Shown here: positions 1-12,080 of the stretch, piece by piece
Layout: every line of letters begins with the position of its first letter
Numbering within the stretch: position 1 is the first letter of the stretch
Assembly: GCA_035578905.1 (NCBI GenBank)
Contig: JAQJVL010000001.1
Location: forward strand, 916,001-980,000
Direction: 5' to 3'
Length of the DNA stretch: 64,000 bases
From: Stictocephala bisonia
Lineage: Eukaryota; Arthropoda; Insecta; Hemiptera; Membracidae
The notes under the pieces: generated by a model
Databases searched by the model: none
Told to the model about the DNA's origin: nothing
Seen by the model: only the letters and a program-made list of their open reading frames with translations
Program-made: the position numbers and the translations under genes

Positions 1-1690
1 TTCTAAGAAGCAAACTTAATTTACTGAATGCATTCTGGTAATTATTGTTGTCATGAGTCTCTCGAGAAATAGTATAAATGTTTTAAATTAGCAATAAATT
101 AGAGTTTAAGTTGGTTCTAAAGAAATAGCATAATGAATATTAACTTAGCAATAAGAAAAAGCAATTTGGCAACTGAACTTAACAAGTTAAAACTGTAGTC
201 GCTCAGAAATTACTCAGTGTCTCAGGTGTTTCTGAAATTAAGCGAAAATTAGTTCTATTACGATTAGACATTGGCTCGTGCCAATTCTGTTCTGGAATAG
301 AGGGACGGATAATTTTTTAATACAACTAAATCAATGTATTTATGAATTCAGCGGATGTAATTATATCACATTTGAATTACTGAATTACGAAAACTCTTCC
401 TTCAGACAAATAAATTTAACAGTGAAATGTAGAGGTCAAATATAACAATTAATTTATAAACATGAAATCGTACATAAATGGAAAAAAACCAAATGTCATC
501 TTTAAAACGCTTTTTTAATTTATAAAATAGCTAATTACAATAAAAATTTACAGTTGATTATTACAGACAAAATTACTAAATTTTGCTGGTTGGTGGATTT
601 TACGTATGGTAATTTTATTATTTTTTAATAAACTGTGTATTGTGTTTGAGGATGATTTAGAATGAAGTGTGCATCACATGACTCTATATACTGTATATAT
701 ATACTTTATATTGTAAAGTAAAAGTTAAAATAACTTTTATATGATTTGTAGTTATATGTCTATCACATTACCAACCAAACAATGATAATTTTATGGTTAC
801 ATAAGAAGGTTATTAAAACAGTTGAATTGTTAGTTAGATTCAACCAAGCACGGTATAATAATAACATATTAAATTGACAATTAAGTACTTATTTACAACG
901 ATATTTTATTATAAAATATCACCGGAATACAACGAGAATCCTAGTTGTATTCAGCTTCATATAAATAGCCCATTATCATCTTATACTCGCACCCATTACA
1001 AGCTGATAAATCTACATTGAGGCTAAGATATAAATATCTCATAACCACTGAGAATTGATAAAATATGATTCACATAAATATTTCAATAAATTATGAGAAT
1101 TAATATACAGCCAGACATTAATGGCAGATTAATATTTTAAAATGGTATATATATTTTGATTTACTAAACGTTTAAAGAGCTTTTTAAAGATCTTTAAGTA
1201 GCAGATCAAAGTTATTATTATAAGATGTAATCATTGGTGAGCTTAGGCATATCCGTAAAACGTTGGTCTGTTCAATTGTTCTTTTTATATGTCCAACTAA
1301 GGCTGGTTGGATCCTTAATTGTCACGAACTAGCCTAAGGCTATTTATACAGATTGATAGTTTTGAGTACATCCAGGTCGATTGTGATAGAAATAGTTCGG
1401 AATATTAAAAATAATATTCATATTTCCGATATGATGGTAAATTTTAACGACATTTTGACGGACCCGATGCCAGGGAAGCTGTTTTCTGTAACACATATAA
1501 CGTGTTCCAATGAGAACTCAATTTATTGCTGATGACCCTAGGGCAACTAATATAATATAGTATAAATAATGATTTTTTAACTTAACAGAGTAAATTGATT
1601 TGGTCAAGAATACAATTGGAATGTAAAGTTGCAATGATAGTATAAGTGCTGAACTTGAACTGATTATCTATGTGGTTTTGCACCATTTAT
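1..1690. other. AT-rich non-coding stretch
   Basis: No open frame of note, no tandem repeat and no recognisable transposon segment is visible. The composition matches the intronic background elsewhere in the window. I see nothing to annotate apart from scattered short A and T runs. Confidence 0.6.
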
Positions 1691-1696
1691 TAATTT

Positions 1697-1911
1697 AATT
1701 AATTTATTTATTCTGAGGACGCCGACCGTCAAGATATGGCTAGAAGTGTGATGGGTGAATACAGTCTTTGTTAAAAACTAAGGCTGACTATTTCTTATAA
1801 AGTGTGACAATGACAAATGAACAGCCTGATCCCTTTCAAAATATGTTATGACTGGTTGGGATTGAACTGAGAGCTTATGAAGCTTGGTTTAACCAACTAC
1901 GCTAACCATAA
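1697..1911 (-). mobile_element. tRNA-derived SINE, group B, full-length-like copy
   Basis: Read on the minus strand, the element starts with a tRNA-like head: an A-box-like TAGCGTAGTTGGTTAA and a B-box-like AGTTCAATCCC. It ends with a body whose last part reads GGCGTCCTCAGAATAAATAA. The same 3' end (GGCGTCTTA-G/C-GAATAAATAA type) recurs on the minus strand near 13930 and 17650, which defines the group. An A-run follows at about 1912-1925 on the plus strand. Box matches and shared tail are seen directly; Pol III origin is inference. Boundaries are approximate. Confidence 0.6.
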
Positions 1912-2456
1912 AAAAAAAAAAAAAACACCCCAGCCTATTGTTGTATATGATAAAACCTTTTCTAACCGAAAAATGTATGTCTGTTAATTACTAAAAAAAA
2001 AAAAAAAAAAAATAGTTATTTAATTGACAGTTAAAAATGTTATTCGACATATACAACCTGAGTTTTAGCTGTGAGCCATTAGAATTCACTTATGAACCTT
2101 TAGATGGCCATAAAATTGTAGGTTACCATAGTGACATGAATTAGTGAATAATTTTACTGTAAAGATTATTTATTTTAACAAGAGGTAATATATAAATAGA
2201 AGAAGCCATGATTCATTAAACTAATAGAATACTTTATTTATAATGTAAAAACATTTACAAAAAGGTAAAGTTAATTTAATTTAAAATTAAATAACATAAA
2301 TTACAGATCCATGTTATATTTCTTACTGTAACAATCTAGATTTACTGATATTCACAATTCTTATTTATTATTTATAGAAAATTATAATTTCAGTAAGGAC
2401 AGGAAAACAATACATATTTGTATAAAAAATATTAAAATATTCATTAACATGGACAG
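1912..2456. other. AT-rich spacer with two A-runs
   Basis: Two homopolymer A-runs (about 1910-1925 and 1994-2012) and AT-rich sequence. Nothing else is recognisable. Confidence 0.5.
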
Positions 2457-2895
2457 AAGTATTAACCCACCCGCCCACCCAATACAGTGAATTATTAATG
2501 ACCCTCCCACCCACCCCTACACGTGCAGTGGTATTAACCCACCTGCCCAGCCATACAGTGTAGTCGTATTAATGACTCTCCCACCCACCCCTACACGTGA
2601 AGTGGTATTAACCCACCCTCCCACCCACACCTACACGTGCAGTGGTATTGACCCACCCATCCACTCCTACACGTTCAGTGTTAGTGACCCTCACACTCAC
2701 CCCTACACGTTCAGTGTTAGTGACCCTCCCGCCCACCCCTACACGTGCAGTGGTATTGACCCACCCACTCACTCCTACAAGTTCAGTGTTAGTACCCTCT
2801 TGCCCACCCCTAAACGTGCAGTGGTATTGACCCTCACGCCCACCCGTACACGTGCTGTGGTATTGACCCTCTCACCCACCCATGCACGAGCAGTT
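2457..2895. repeat. 36-bp minisatellite, about 12 copies
   Basis: A tandem array whose unit carries the segments ACCCACCC, CCTACACG and CAGTG followed by GTATT or GTTAGT. The period is 36 bp, so a 12-residue motif repeats in the open frames that cross it (for example the YTFSVSDP-type motif). These frames are products of the repeat. Diverged copies occur at 23115-23245 and, in reverse orientation, at 60385-60550. Confidence 0.88.
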
Positions 2896-3790
2896 ATAAC
2901 CTTAAGATTATAACTAGTTAAGGTTAAGTGTTGTCTAATGGCTCTTTCTCACACTTAACCTTAACTATTAGCTGCAATGAATATGGTTATAACTATTTGG
3001 TTTCAATGTTATTTAATACTAAACAGTAATAATCTTAATCTCTATAATCTAACATAATCCTAACATACATACTATTTCTTTGCACATGTGGATGTTATAT
3101 ACAGTATGTAAAATTTTGCAGCCAAGTATTAACGGGTACAGGCAATATCTAAAACTATTTTTGTTAGCTATTACTCTGAGAAGAAATATATTTTAAGGTA
3201 AACTGTGAAGATTTTCAAACACTACGATTACCACAGTTCATAGTGATAACTTCAATGTTATCATTTAAATTTCTTCAATATAACGAGTAATCCGTTTAAT
3301 TACACGTTGATGAGATGTAAATTCCCCCGAGAACACTATAACCTAGTTATGCAGAGACAAATGACATTTCTGTCATTGTCTACCACCCCTATTCACAGGG
3401 GCTGATATTCATTTCATGAACACGGGACTGGCATATCCCGTTCGGAATTCCCTGAAAGTTATTGTCTAATGGTATTTGACTTAACACCTAACTAATGTGG
3501 TGACACAGTGAAATATTGTAGTTAGTTGGGGTTGATTTTGGCCTGCTGACAATATCGTTAGTGCGATTTATAATCTTATTTCCGCATCATTATTAGCTTG
3601 TTGAATTTTGCAATAGTAGGTTGTGTTACTGTGAGTTATGGTAGATAACTCTACTAAACATCCTCCTTGGAGAAGTTGGTTTGTAAATGAGTTTATTTTT
3701 TTCAATTGTTTATTTTTTTCAAAAAGAACAGGCTAACATATTTCTAAACACACACTTGCAGTGCTCCATAGACTATTGATCTTTGCGGGA
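2896..3790. other. Non-coding spacer
   Basis: AT-rich sequence with a short hairpin near 3358-3383 built on ACAAATGACA and TGTCATTGT. No gene or identifiable element. Confidence 0.45.
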
Positions 3791-3800
3791 ACTTATTAAG

Positions 3801-3802
<2 letters not shown>

Positions 3803-3838
<36 letters not shown>
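3803..3838. repeat. Poly(A)/poly(T) tract
   Basis: An uninterrupted A-run of about 36 bases on the plus strand. It abuts the 3' side of the SINE on the minus strand at 3839-3958 and so probably belongs to that insertion, as a T-run in element orientation. Confidence 0.85.
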
Positions 3839-3842
<4 letters not shown>

Positions 3843-3958
3843 GAGAATAGTTCAGTATAAGGTGAAACGTACTTGCAGTTTAGGCTAAGATTCGAATCTG
3901 CGCTATCTCTCACACAGACCTGACTCATGAAACCACTCAGCCGTTGGCTTTTCCACAC
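3839..3958 (-). mobile_element. tRNA-derived SINE, group C
   Basis: On the minus strand a tRNA-like head is visible: A-box-like CGGCTGAGTGG and B-box-like GATTCGAATCT, with AGAGATAGCGC between them. It continues with a body containing TTCACCTTATACTGAAC. The copy at 47598 (+) has the matching AGAGATAGCGC and TTCACCTTGTACTG segments in the same order, so both belong to one family. The homopolymer next to it marks the 3' end. The reverse-strand open frame here is incidental. Confidence 0.6.
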
Positions 3959-4767
3959 TATTTACATCTTAAAAGTTTTCAGATGATTCTTTTACTTTTA
4001 AGTAAAAGTTGAAATAGTTAATTTGTAGCAATGACAATTGCTGCAAATTACGTGGAATCCTCTGATATCAGCTATCACATTTTGACTGAAGTAAAAGTAA
4101 GAGAAGGAAACAAATCACTTAAAACCATAATGTACGGAATTGTTGAAGGGGACGTAGATAATGTTATATCGTTTCCCCATCTGAAGTGAAAAATATACTC
4201 CAGAACGATGTTATGCAATGGTCATTACCTTCAATCTTCAAGTTCAAAGAATAGTCCTGATTTGAACATGAACATTACGTAAATTTACATTACATTCATG
4301 TTTCACCATAAAATTGGGGAACATGTGTTGAACTTTTGATCCGAACTTAAAGTTGTAAAATATTTAATCAAACTACGTTCGTCCTATCAGTGATGAAATG
4401 TTTATTAATAATGATTTGTGACGGAAAACACGTTTTTACAAGTTCATGTTTGAATATGAGTGTGTTTGACTCAAACACTTCTTTAAAAGTTTAATTAATG
4501 TTCGAGTTGTTACATTGATTAGTTGAAGTTTATTTTACGTAAAGTTTTATTCATTAAATATGATAAGTTTAACTAAATTAGAAATATATTACACTCAAAG
4601 AGGACTAAATATTAATCTAAGTCTAGTTGTTATATAAGATACATATACTAAATTAAATTAAAAATCCTTTATTTTATGATGCAAACTTTAGACTATCATG
4701 TCCTCACTAGCACGTAACTTTTTTAGTACAGTAAACCCGGCAAAATAGTAACGATTAAATATAAAGC
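3959..4767. other. Non-coding spacer
   Basis: AT-rich sequence without a recognisable gene or repeat. Confidence 0.5.
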
Positions 4768-4840
4768 TACTATATTTACTGTTAATTAGTTATACTATAT
4801 CAAGGGAGATGCAGTTCCTTGAAATACACCACTTTGCCTG
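4768..4840 (+). repeat. Left inverted repeat (73 bp)
   Basis: Pairs with 8793-8865 on the opposite strand, about 90% identical. The inner core CAAGGGAGATGCAGTTCCTT is itself partly palindromic (CAAGG...CCTTG). Confidence 0.85.
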
Positions 4841-6533
4841 CCCGCTTCGTAGTTGGGGTGAAGGGAGAGACACGTTTATATGGGCGAACAAAATATTAAA
4901 ACATAACACATAAAATAAGCTAATTAATTTATTCAATGAAATAGTATATTTCATAACAAGAGTGGAAAGTGGGGTTTTGCATATTCGAGACCATATGTTT
5001 GAAGTGCGAGTCTTGTCGAGCACTTCAATTGGTCGAGAACATACAAAACACTTTCACTCGAGTTTTGAACGATACTTTTCACTACACTACGGAATAAAAA
5101 CAGGTGTTGTTGACTGTGGAAAATTGTTGGTTGTAAACAATGTTACTTTCGGTAGTAAACAATAGACAGCTGTTAAAAATATGATGTTTCGCAGGTTGTA
5201 AACACATAACGAAAACAGCTAAACTCACAGTAGTGTAGTGAAAAAAATATTATTAACAACTTCTGAATAAAATACACTCCTGCTGAGCTAGAAAGCATTC
5301 AATATTGAAATTTTCACCCTGAAATTTCATGTTTTTCATACACTTTTTTGAAACAGCGCAAAACGTGTCCCACCTATGTACAAATGTATAAGGACGTAAT
5401 TTAAAGATAATGAATTTACCTTTAAGAATATTATATTTTATTTTTTCATAATCAGCCAAAGGCTAGATATAGCATTTTAAAGATGGCCCTTTTATCAATA
5501 AATAAAAACAATGGGTTGTTTCAAAGTGAATATCTCGAAGATAGTGACTCCTAAAAACAATATTTTAGACGAAATTTGAGAAGGATAAAATTATAAAAAA
5601 TAAGACTAATAAGGTTCATTTCAAACAAAATTTAAAAAATTACAGCCAGATATATGTTGCATATTTAGCCACTTTGTGGCTAAAAACGTGTTTCCAATTG
5701 GAATATGGTCTTAGAAGAACATAAATGCAATTATCTAAAGTCATATTATATGTCTAAACACATGCTCAAAAGTTTTTGCCCGTTTTGGACTCATGAAAAA
5801 TATGGCCACACTTTGAAAATTGCTAAAATTTGTGTTTTTCAAAAACGAATTTTCTATTTTGACTGATAGTAAAAAAAATACTTGATTTTTGAAGAAATTT
5901 TATAAAGACTTAACTTATATAGATTGACTTGCCAACAATTTAATTTTGAAAAAAAAAATATTTTGATGTGCCTATACAAATATATGAGTGTTAGAGTTTA
6001 ATTGCTCCATGTTTTAAAATGCAATGATTAAACCTCAACTACATACACATTTTTTAAGTTAATTGAAAAATTGGTCATAACTTTGTTTGTTGAGTATAAG
6101 TTTACCTTTCTAATGTGACCTTGCACATTAAAATATCTTTAACAGAAAAAGGTTATTGTTGAAATACAATTTTTAAACGCTGGTGAAAAATAATTATATC
6201 CCTCAAAGGCAATAATTAAAAAAAAATCAAATACGGGGTAAAGTTAATGATTTTCAAGCCTGTTTTTCTTGATATAATATTTTTAATGTTGACTTTTTAC
6301 AGCTGTTAACAAGTTGTAAATCTTTCATAAAAAACCAGACACTAAAAATTCATACTTTTATGAATTTTAAGTCAATAAATTAAAAGTCGGAAAGAAGTTC
6401 CTAATTTTACTACTTGACAACTTTAAAATGTCATAATATTTTCAAATATGAAGAGACTTTTTTACATAAACTAAAATTAGAGATTTTGAAAATTATTTAT
6501 TAACAATAAGAATATTATTGCATTTTATGCCTG

Positions 6534-6749
6534 TTAATTATTAGAAAATAATTTTCCACCATCAACATCGCTACTTATCTCATCTTCACTTTCGACTATT
6601 TCGGCTGGTTTAACTGGAGTTGTTTCATTAATTATTTCATCATTTTCATAAGCTATGGGTGTAAAATGTTTGTAGTTTACTCCAAAATTATTAGTGAATG
6701 AAGTAAAACAAATACCGGTTCTTCTACAACCGGGTACAATCATTGCCAA
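6534..6749 (-). other. Short open frame inside the inverted-repeat region, unidentified
   Basis: A 71-codon frame beginning MAMIVPGCRRTG and ending in an acidic stretch (VESEDEISSDVDGG). I do not recognise the protein. The VPGC start and acidic tail could be a fragment of a transposase or a host-derived exon, but the frame is isolated and its start context is unremarkable. It could equally be chance in AT-rich DNA. It is listed because it is the only frame in the 4768-8865 unit with non-repetitive, mixed composition. Confidence 0.2.
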
Positions 6750-8792
6750 TCATTTATATTCATTGCCAAAACCTGTTATACTAGAACAAACAATAACTTT
6801 TAAAATGTTATAAGGAGCAGCTATTTTGCTCGTTTTTTGCCATTGTTGCCAATTTTGAATCAAAATAAATTTTTAAATCAAAGAAACTGTTACTATAATT
6901 GAAATTATTAAAATCTGTCAATGTTAACAATTACAAGCCTTAAAATCTTCAGTAACACTTGAAGAAACCAAGATTTTTAATTCACCTCTTTCTCGTATAT
7001 TTGTTTGTCACATTTATACATAACTTTTTATGTCAAAAATATGGAAATAAATGTGTGTATGTGTGTGCGTGCGTGTAATGCAAGGCATACAGTAAGTAGC
7101 CTTGCTATTTTTTTCTACTACAATATTTTTCAGCTCCGAAATGGTTGAAACTTTGTACAGATGTCGATACGTCATAAACTAAGTGCGGAACCACCTCTGT
7201 TGCCAAATTGGGTGATAGAAATCATAGAAAATCACGACTTTTCATCCAAAACTTTGATGTATCATTATTTTGTTGTTGAAATCGCAATAAGCGGCCTATG
7301 AAACCCCTAGTTAATTATTTTGAATATAAATGTCTATTGTTATAAATTATGCATTTCTTCTTCACCAACTTGATTTTTCTTGATTTTTCTTGATTTTCCA
7401 ACGATCCATTTGTAATTATCAGTGTTCATAAGTACGTAAATATGATTCAATATCTCAAAATATGGATTTATACACATTCTTTGTATCTTTAATTCGTAAA
7501 ATACGTGATAATGGTGCAAGAGATTTTTCCATGTGCCATTTTGTTTTATAATATTTGTTATGTTATAATAATAAGCGACTTAAAAACCCCCTAGTAACTA
7601 ATTTTCATTGCAATATTTAGTGTATTTTTTATTTCTTCCAATTATTTACTGTTTTTGTTTACTTGTTATTTACTATGTATTGAACCATTTCCTTACTTTA
7701 CAATTGGTGTATTTCTTATGTTGAGACCTTCCTTAAAAACTTGCAATATGTTTGAAATAGATTTATATTCTCTTATATTTAATCGGAACTTTCTTACAAT
7801 TTTTTACCAGGTTTCCTGTGCTATTTAAAGGCAATACGAACATAGTTAAAATGAATATTTATAAATAATTTATTCATGTTGACTTCCGCTTAACTCAAGA
7901 TGTTATAAAATCATACAGCAAGATAACTAATAAGAAAATATACAAACAGTAACCAAAATAAAACAAGGACAAAGTAATAAAAGTAAAAATTAAAAGTATT
8001 CATTGACATTAAAGGATAACGTTGTAACAAATTTACTATCTCTGTATGCGTTTATGGATGATAAATAAGTCGTCATGCATTGTACTATTACATTTATTTT
8101 GGATTTGTTTGCAACGGGCGATTGAATCTCTTAACCTACGTGTCTGGGGAAGCAATATTCCATTAAATAAGCCATTAAGTATAATTGGGGATTAAGACTT
8201 ACTGTATTTTATTGTTGATTGAAGCAACATTTTATTATATATAACAAAATATATGAAGTTGATATAACATACAGCACAATACGGGAAGAATATACAATTT
8301 ACAAAAATATATATAATTTATTTTCGTTACAGCTAAAGAATATTGCCAAATAATTCAGAATTAATACATTAAAGTCATGTTTATTTAAGTATTTTTCATT
8401 GTTTCTTTGTTGTTACAAACTATTTTATTATACTTTAAAAGAAGTTAGAATATTTTTCTCAAGTAAATGAACCCGGATTAATTAACTACAAGAACGATGA
8501 AAATTGTAAGGACGATAAGTGCACTATAATATTGCCAAATCATTGAGATTCTAATTTATTTATTATTTAGAATTTAACTAAGTGTAAAGGATCAGTAAGT
8601 CGTAATATACTCTCTTTTTGGCTTTGTTTTAAATTCTTTCATTGAACTGTAAGATTCTTGCTGTTTGTTACTGATCAATAAAAAGCTCCCATTTGTATTA
8701 AATATTTAAAAAAATAATATGATAAATAAAAAGATAATATACATAAAGAAGGTCCTATTATACTGGGTGAAGTTAAGGATAAGATATTATTT

Positions 8793-8865
8793 CAGGCAAA
8801 GTAGTGTATTTCAAGGAACTGCATCTCCCTTGATATAATATAACCAATTTCAAGTGAATATAGTA
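8793..8865 (-). repeat. Right inverted repeat (73 bp)
   Basis: Inverted partner of 4768-4840. The 41-bp minisatellite starts about 70 bp outside it. Confidence 0.85.
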
Positions 8866-8935
8866 ACCTTCCTTTTCTCTTAACCTGGGGACCTGCGGCT
8901 CAAAGATGAACTCAGAACCACCATCAGTGACCAGT

Positions 8936-9885
8936 GCGTGCAAGTCCGGAATCCCTCAATGGTATGCAGGCAGACTGCTTGCAAGGACACGATCTTTCAC
9001 TGGTATGCAGGCAGGTTGCGTGAAAAACAGGATCCCTCACTGGTATGCAGTTGTGCTACATGCAATGACATGATCTCTCATTGGTATACAGACGGACTGC
9101 GTGAAAGGACGGGATCCCTCACTAGTATGCAGGCGGGATGCGTGCAATGACATTATATCTCACTAGTATGCAGGCAGGTTGCGTGCAAGGACAGGATCCC
9201 TCAATGGTATGTAGTTGGGCTACGTGCAATGACATAATATCTCACTAGTATGCAGGCAGGTTGCGTGTAAGTACAGGATCCATCACTGGTATGCAGATGG
9301 CCTGCGTGCAAAAACAGGATCCCTCAATGGTATGCAGTTGGGCTACGTTCAATGACATGATCTCTCACTAGTATGCAGGCGGGCTGCGTGCAAGTAGAAG
9401 ATCCCTCACTGGTATGCAGGTGGGCTGCGTACAAGGAGATGATCCCTCTCTGGTATGGAGGCGGGATGCGTGCAATGACTTGATTTCTCACTAGTATGCA
9501 GGCAGGTTGCGTGCAAGGACAGGATCCCTCAATGGTATGTAGTTGGGCTACGTGCAATGACATGATATCTCACTAGTATGCAGGCAGGTTGCGTGCAAGG
9601 ACAGGATCCCTCAATGGTATGTAGTTGGGCTGCCTGCAATGACATGATTTCTCACTAGTATGCAGGCAGGTTGTGTGCAAGGACAGGATCCCTCAATGGT
9701 ATTTAGTTGGGCTACGTGCAATGACATGATCTCTCACTAGTATGCAGGCGGACTGCGTGCAAGTAGAAGATCCCTCTCTGGTATGCAGGTGGTCTGCGTG
9801 CAATTACATGATTTCTCATTGCTAAGCAGGTGGGCTGCCTGCAATGATAGGAACGTACATTGTAATTAGTATGCAGGTGGGCTGA
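8936..9885. repeat. 41-bp minisatellite, about 23 copies, with 82-bp dimer structure
   Basis: The marker CTAGTATGCAGGC recurs at 9122, 9163, 9245, 9368, 9491, 9573, 9655 and 9737. The spacings are 41, 82, 123, 123, 82, 82 and 82 bp, exact multiples of 41. Two monomer types alternate in much of the array (one with AGGATCCCTCAATGG, one with TGACATGATATCTC), giving an 82-bp higher-order dimer. Open frames on both strands come from this periodicity and are not genes. The last copies (about 9780-9885) are degenerate. Confidence 0.92.
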
Positions 9886-10655
9886 TTGCATCTGCTCTTA
9901 AACTGTCCAAAATAGTGAAGGAATCTATCTTTTATGTTGCAATAATACTGACAATAATATTTATACTTAGTATGCATCGTTGCATTCTTAAGAAAAAAAT
10001 CATGTCTTGCCTTGTTGATTTACATAGTTGTATTACATCTCTTATAACTTTTAGTACGACAGTGTCTATCTTCTGTGTTTTATATGAACTCCATCATAGT
10101 CCACCGTAAAATATTCGGCTTATTTCTCTAATTATTTACAAACTTTTGAAGTCATTTTATTTCCTTCAAGAATTTCACATCTCCGTCAAATCATATGCCC
10201 CCATAAGAAGAAAGGATGCATAGCACAGGATTATATCTATGTATATCACCCAAAGAAATAAATATATCCAATCCATACATCTTCAGCACTCTGACAGAGC
10301 AACTGGGTGGGGTATTTGCCAGTTACTTTTAACACCTCCTCCCAGCTTTAAGGTTTCATGATCACTAGCATTCACAAAATGTTTATGGTCCTCTTTACAA
10401 CCCCTGGTATTGTGATAAAACAGGGACGAGTGCTCATGGGTGGCTGGATTTTATTTCTTTTTGGCTACATACTCATAGGTTTATAAATTATAAGGAAAAA
10501 ATTATAATATTTTATTTGCTTGTATGAGTGTTTCACATCACGTAATTACTTTGTTATACATTTATGGATCATTATAAAGTATATTATATAAAATACTGCA
10601 GATTGTTTGTTGCGTTATGGATACAATATTTTGTTAATATTGTGTCAACAATAAT
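9886..10655. other. Non-coding spacer
   Basis: AT-rich sequence. A 64-codon hydrophobic open frame at 9915-10109 has no recognisable family and starts in the decaying edge of the minisatellite, so I treat it as chance. Confidence 0.45.
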
Positions 10656-10790
10656 TGGGACCGTGGCCGAGGCGGAATTTGGACTAGGGCTAGAGATATT
10701 GGTTTGATTGGTTAGCAAAGTCTGCCACTACAGCTGATTTAACACGTAGTGGGCTAAGCCTGAAATGACAAAATTCATTCTTATCCTAAA
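10656..10790 (+). mobile_element. tRNA-derived SINE fragment, group C
   Basis: GGGACCGTGGCCGAGGCGG resembles the leucine/serine-type A box region of a tRNA. It is followed by GGGCTAGAGATATTGG, which matches the GGGTTAGAGATAGCG of the group C copy at 47598. The B box is not clear and the 3' part diverges, so this is an old or truncated copy. Confidence 0.45.
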
Positions 10791-11269
10791 AAGTTTTTTA
10801 CGTAAATAACCTTTGAATTATTTAACTCCAAATATGATGATAGAAGTCCATTGTGAGGTCGCTAAGGGCGCAGCTGGATTCGCCCATGCGACGTCACAGT
10901 CTACTGCGCAGTCTCGTCGTGATACCTGACATATTTTCTAAATAGTTACCGTGTTTGTGTTATAATGCACGTGTTTTGGTTATATATATTTAGTGATATA
11001 ATTACGGATAAAAACAGCCATTTCATATGATAAACATTATTTAATAGTACTTTATACAGAATATAAAATATTTATATTATTATAATGCTGTACAAAATTA
11101 CAGGATTAACACATACTATAGTTAATTTTACCACTACATTTTAGATGTCTTTAAATAATATCATACATTTTTTTTGTTAACAAAACACCAAATAAATTGA
11201 TAGTATTAAACATACACATACTTGTCATAGATGATACATTGTGGTTTGGCGATTCTCAGAAACGATATG
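10791..11269. other. Spacer with a small GC-richer patch
   Basis: About 10855-10930 is richer in G and C and includes GCGACGTCACAG and CTGCGCAG. I cannot assign it to a gene or element. The rest is AT-rich. Confidence 0.4.
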
Positions 11270-11410
11270 GCAACAACGCCTGAAATGTCATCGGACTATT
11301 TTGATGCGGTTTACACTAGCACTCAACAACTGAACCCCAAAACAGCTGATGATTTGTGACCTAATTTTTAACATTGGATGAGAAATTTATGAGCGTTTAT
11401 GAGATTAAAT
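11270..11410 (+). mobile_element. MITE fragment related to the 48713 element
   Basis: Shares the ordered blocks GGTTTACACTAGC, CAAAACAGCTGAT and ACATTGGATGAGAAAT with 48713-48888. The left terminal repeat is not recognisable here. Confidence 0.45.
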
Positions 11411-11954
11411 TTATAAACAATAAATACATAACCCTCAGGTGATGTATTATTCAATTTTGTTTTAAATAGTAGTCTCAACGTATTTCGTGGGAAGTCAATG
11501 TAAGGTTTTTCAATATGGTGAACATTTCAAAATAAGTTACTGAATTGATAGCCAAAATACAAATTTAAATAAAATCCAATCAAAAACAGTAACTTATCTT
11601 ATCATTAAAATGTGATTTCTCCCACCGTTTTATGACAGTTCAGAACCATTTCTCAATGATGAAGTTAATTTTTCTTCTTGTTCCACTGGTATAAGCGAGC
11701 AATTTTGTCAACTTCCACAAAATCCACATTGATGCTGTTTTTTTAGATATCCATAGTCTTACCATACTCCGAATGATAACTTGTGTGTGTTTAGTAAATA
11801 ATAAATACATTATCGATGACTAAATTATGTGGAATATTTTTCACATATAAACTGTATGATTTGTATATTCTATATGTAGTTCTTAGAAATAATTGCGATG
11901 GAAAATAATATTTTATGTTTACATACGCATTTTAACAAACGAGATATTGAATTA

Positions 11955-12080
11955 TACAGTACTAGTGAACGTCACACAGCAAAATATTAATAATATAAAA
12001 TAACAAAATTTATAATGTAATGGTGATAGCTTCCGGCAAACCAGGTTTACCAAATGAGATGATAAGGATTCGCAAAGGAA
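11955..12080 (+). mobile_element. Foldback-family arm (diverged copy)
   Basis: Begins TACAGTACTAGTGAACGTCA. After an A-rich section it reaches GGTGATAGCTTCCGGCAAAC followed by a pyrimidine-rich hairpin half. The 52241 element has the same order: TACAGTACAAGTAAACGTCA, then GGTGATCGATTTCGGTGAAC. Only one arm is visible. Confidence 0.5.

Larger units (their letters stand above)
4768..8865. mobile_element. Candidate 4.1-kb element bounded by 73-bp inverted repeats
   Basis: Positions 4768-4840 and 8793-8865 are inverted copies of each other with about 7 mismatches in 73 bp. Both contain the exact core CAAGGGAGATGCAGTTCC. At each outer end the repeat begins TA-CTATATT, so a TA dinucleotide flanks both sides, as expected for a Tc1/mariner-type target duplication. 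The interior is AT-rich with no transposase-length frame. The longest suggestive frame is on the minus strand at 6534-6749. It may be a decayed DNA transposon or large MITE, or simply two insertions of one short repeat in opposite orientation. Confidence 0.45.

Noticed and set aside
2572..2913. 113-codon frame rich in Thr, Pro and His
   Set aside because: Lies wholly in the 36-bp repeat and repeats every 12 residues.
8938..9563. Open frames on both strands in the 41-bp array
   Set aside because: Periodic, caused by the minisatellite; no signal of protein evolution.
9915..10109. 64-codon hydrophobic frame, possible small membrane protein
   Set aside because: No signal or family, starts at the decaying edge of a satellite, and such A/T-rich hydrophobic frames are common by chance here.
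10860..10930. GC-rich patch with GCGACGTCACAG as promoter or CpG island
   Set aside because: Too short, with no exon or initiator nearby; noted only as an unexplained patch.
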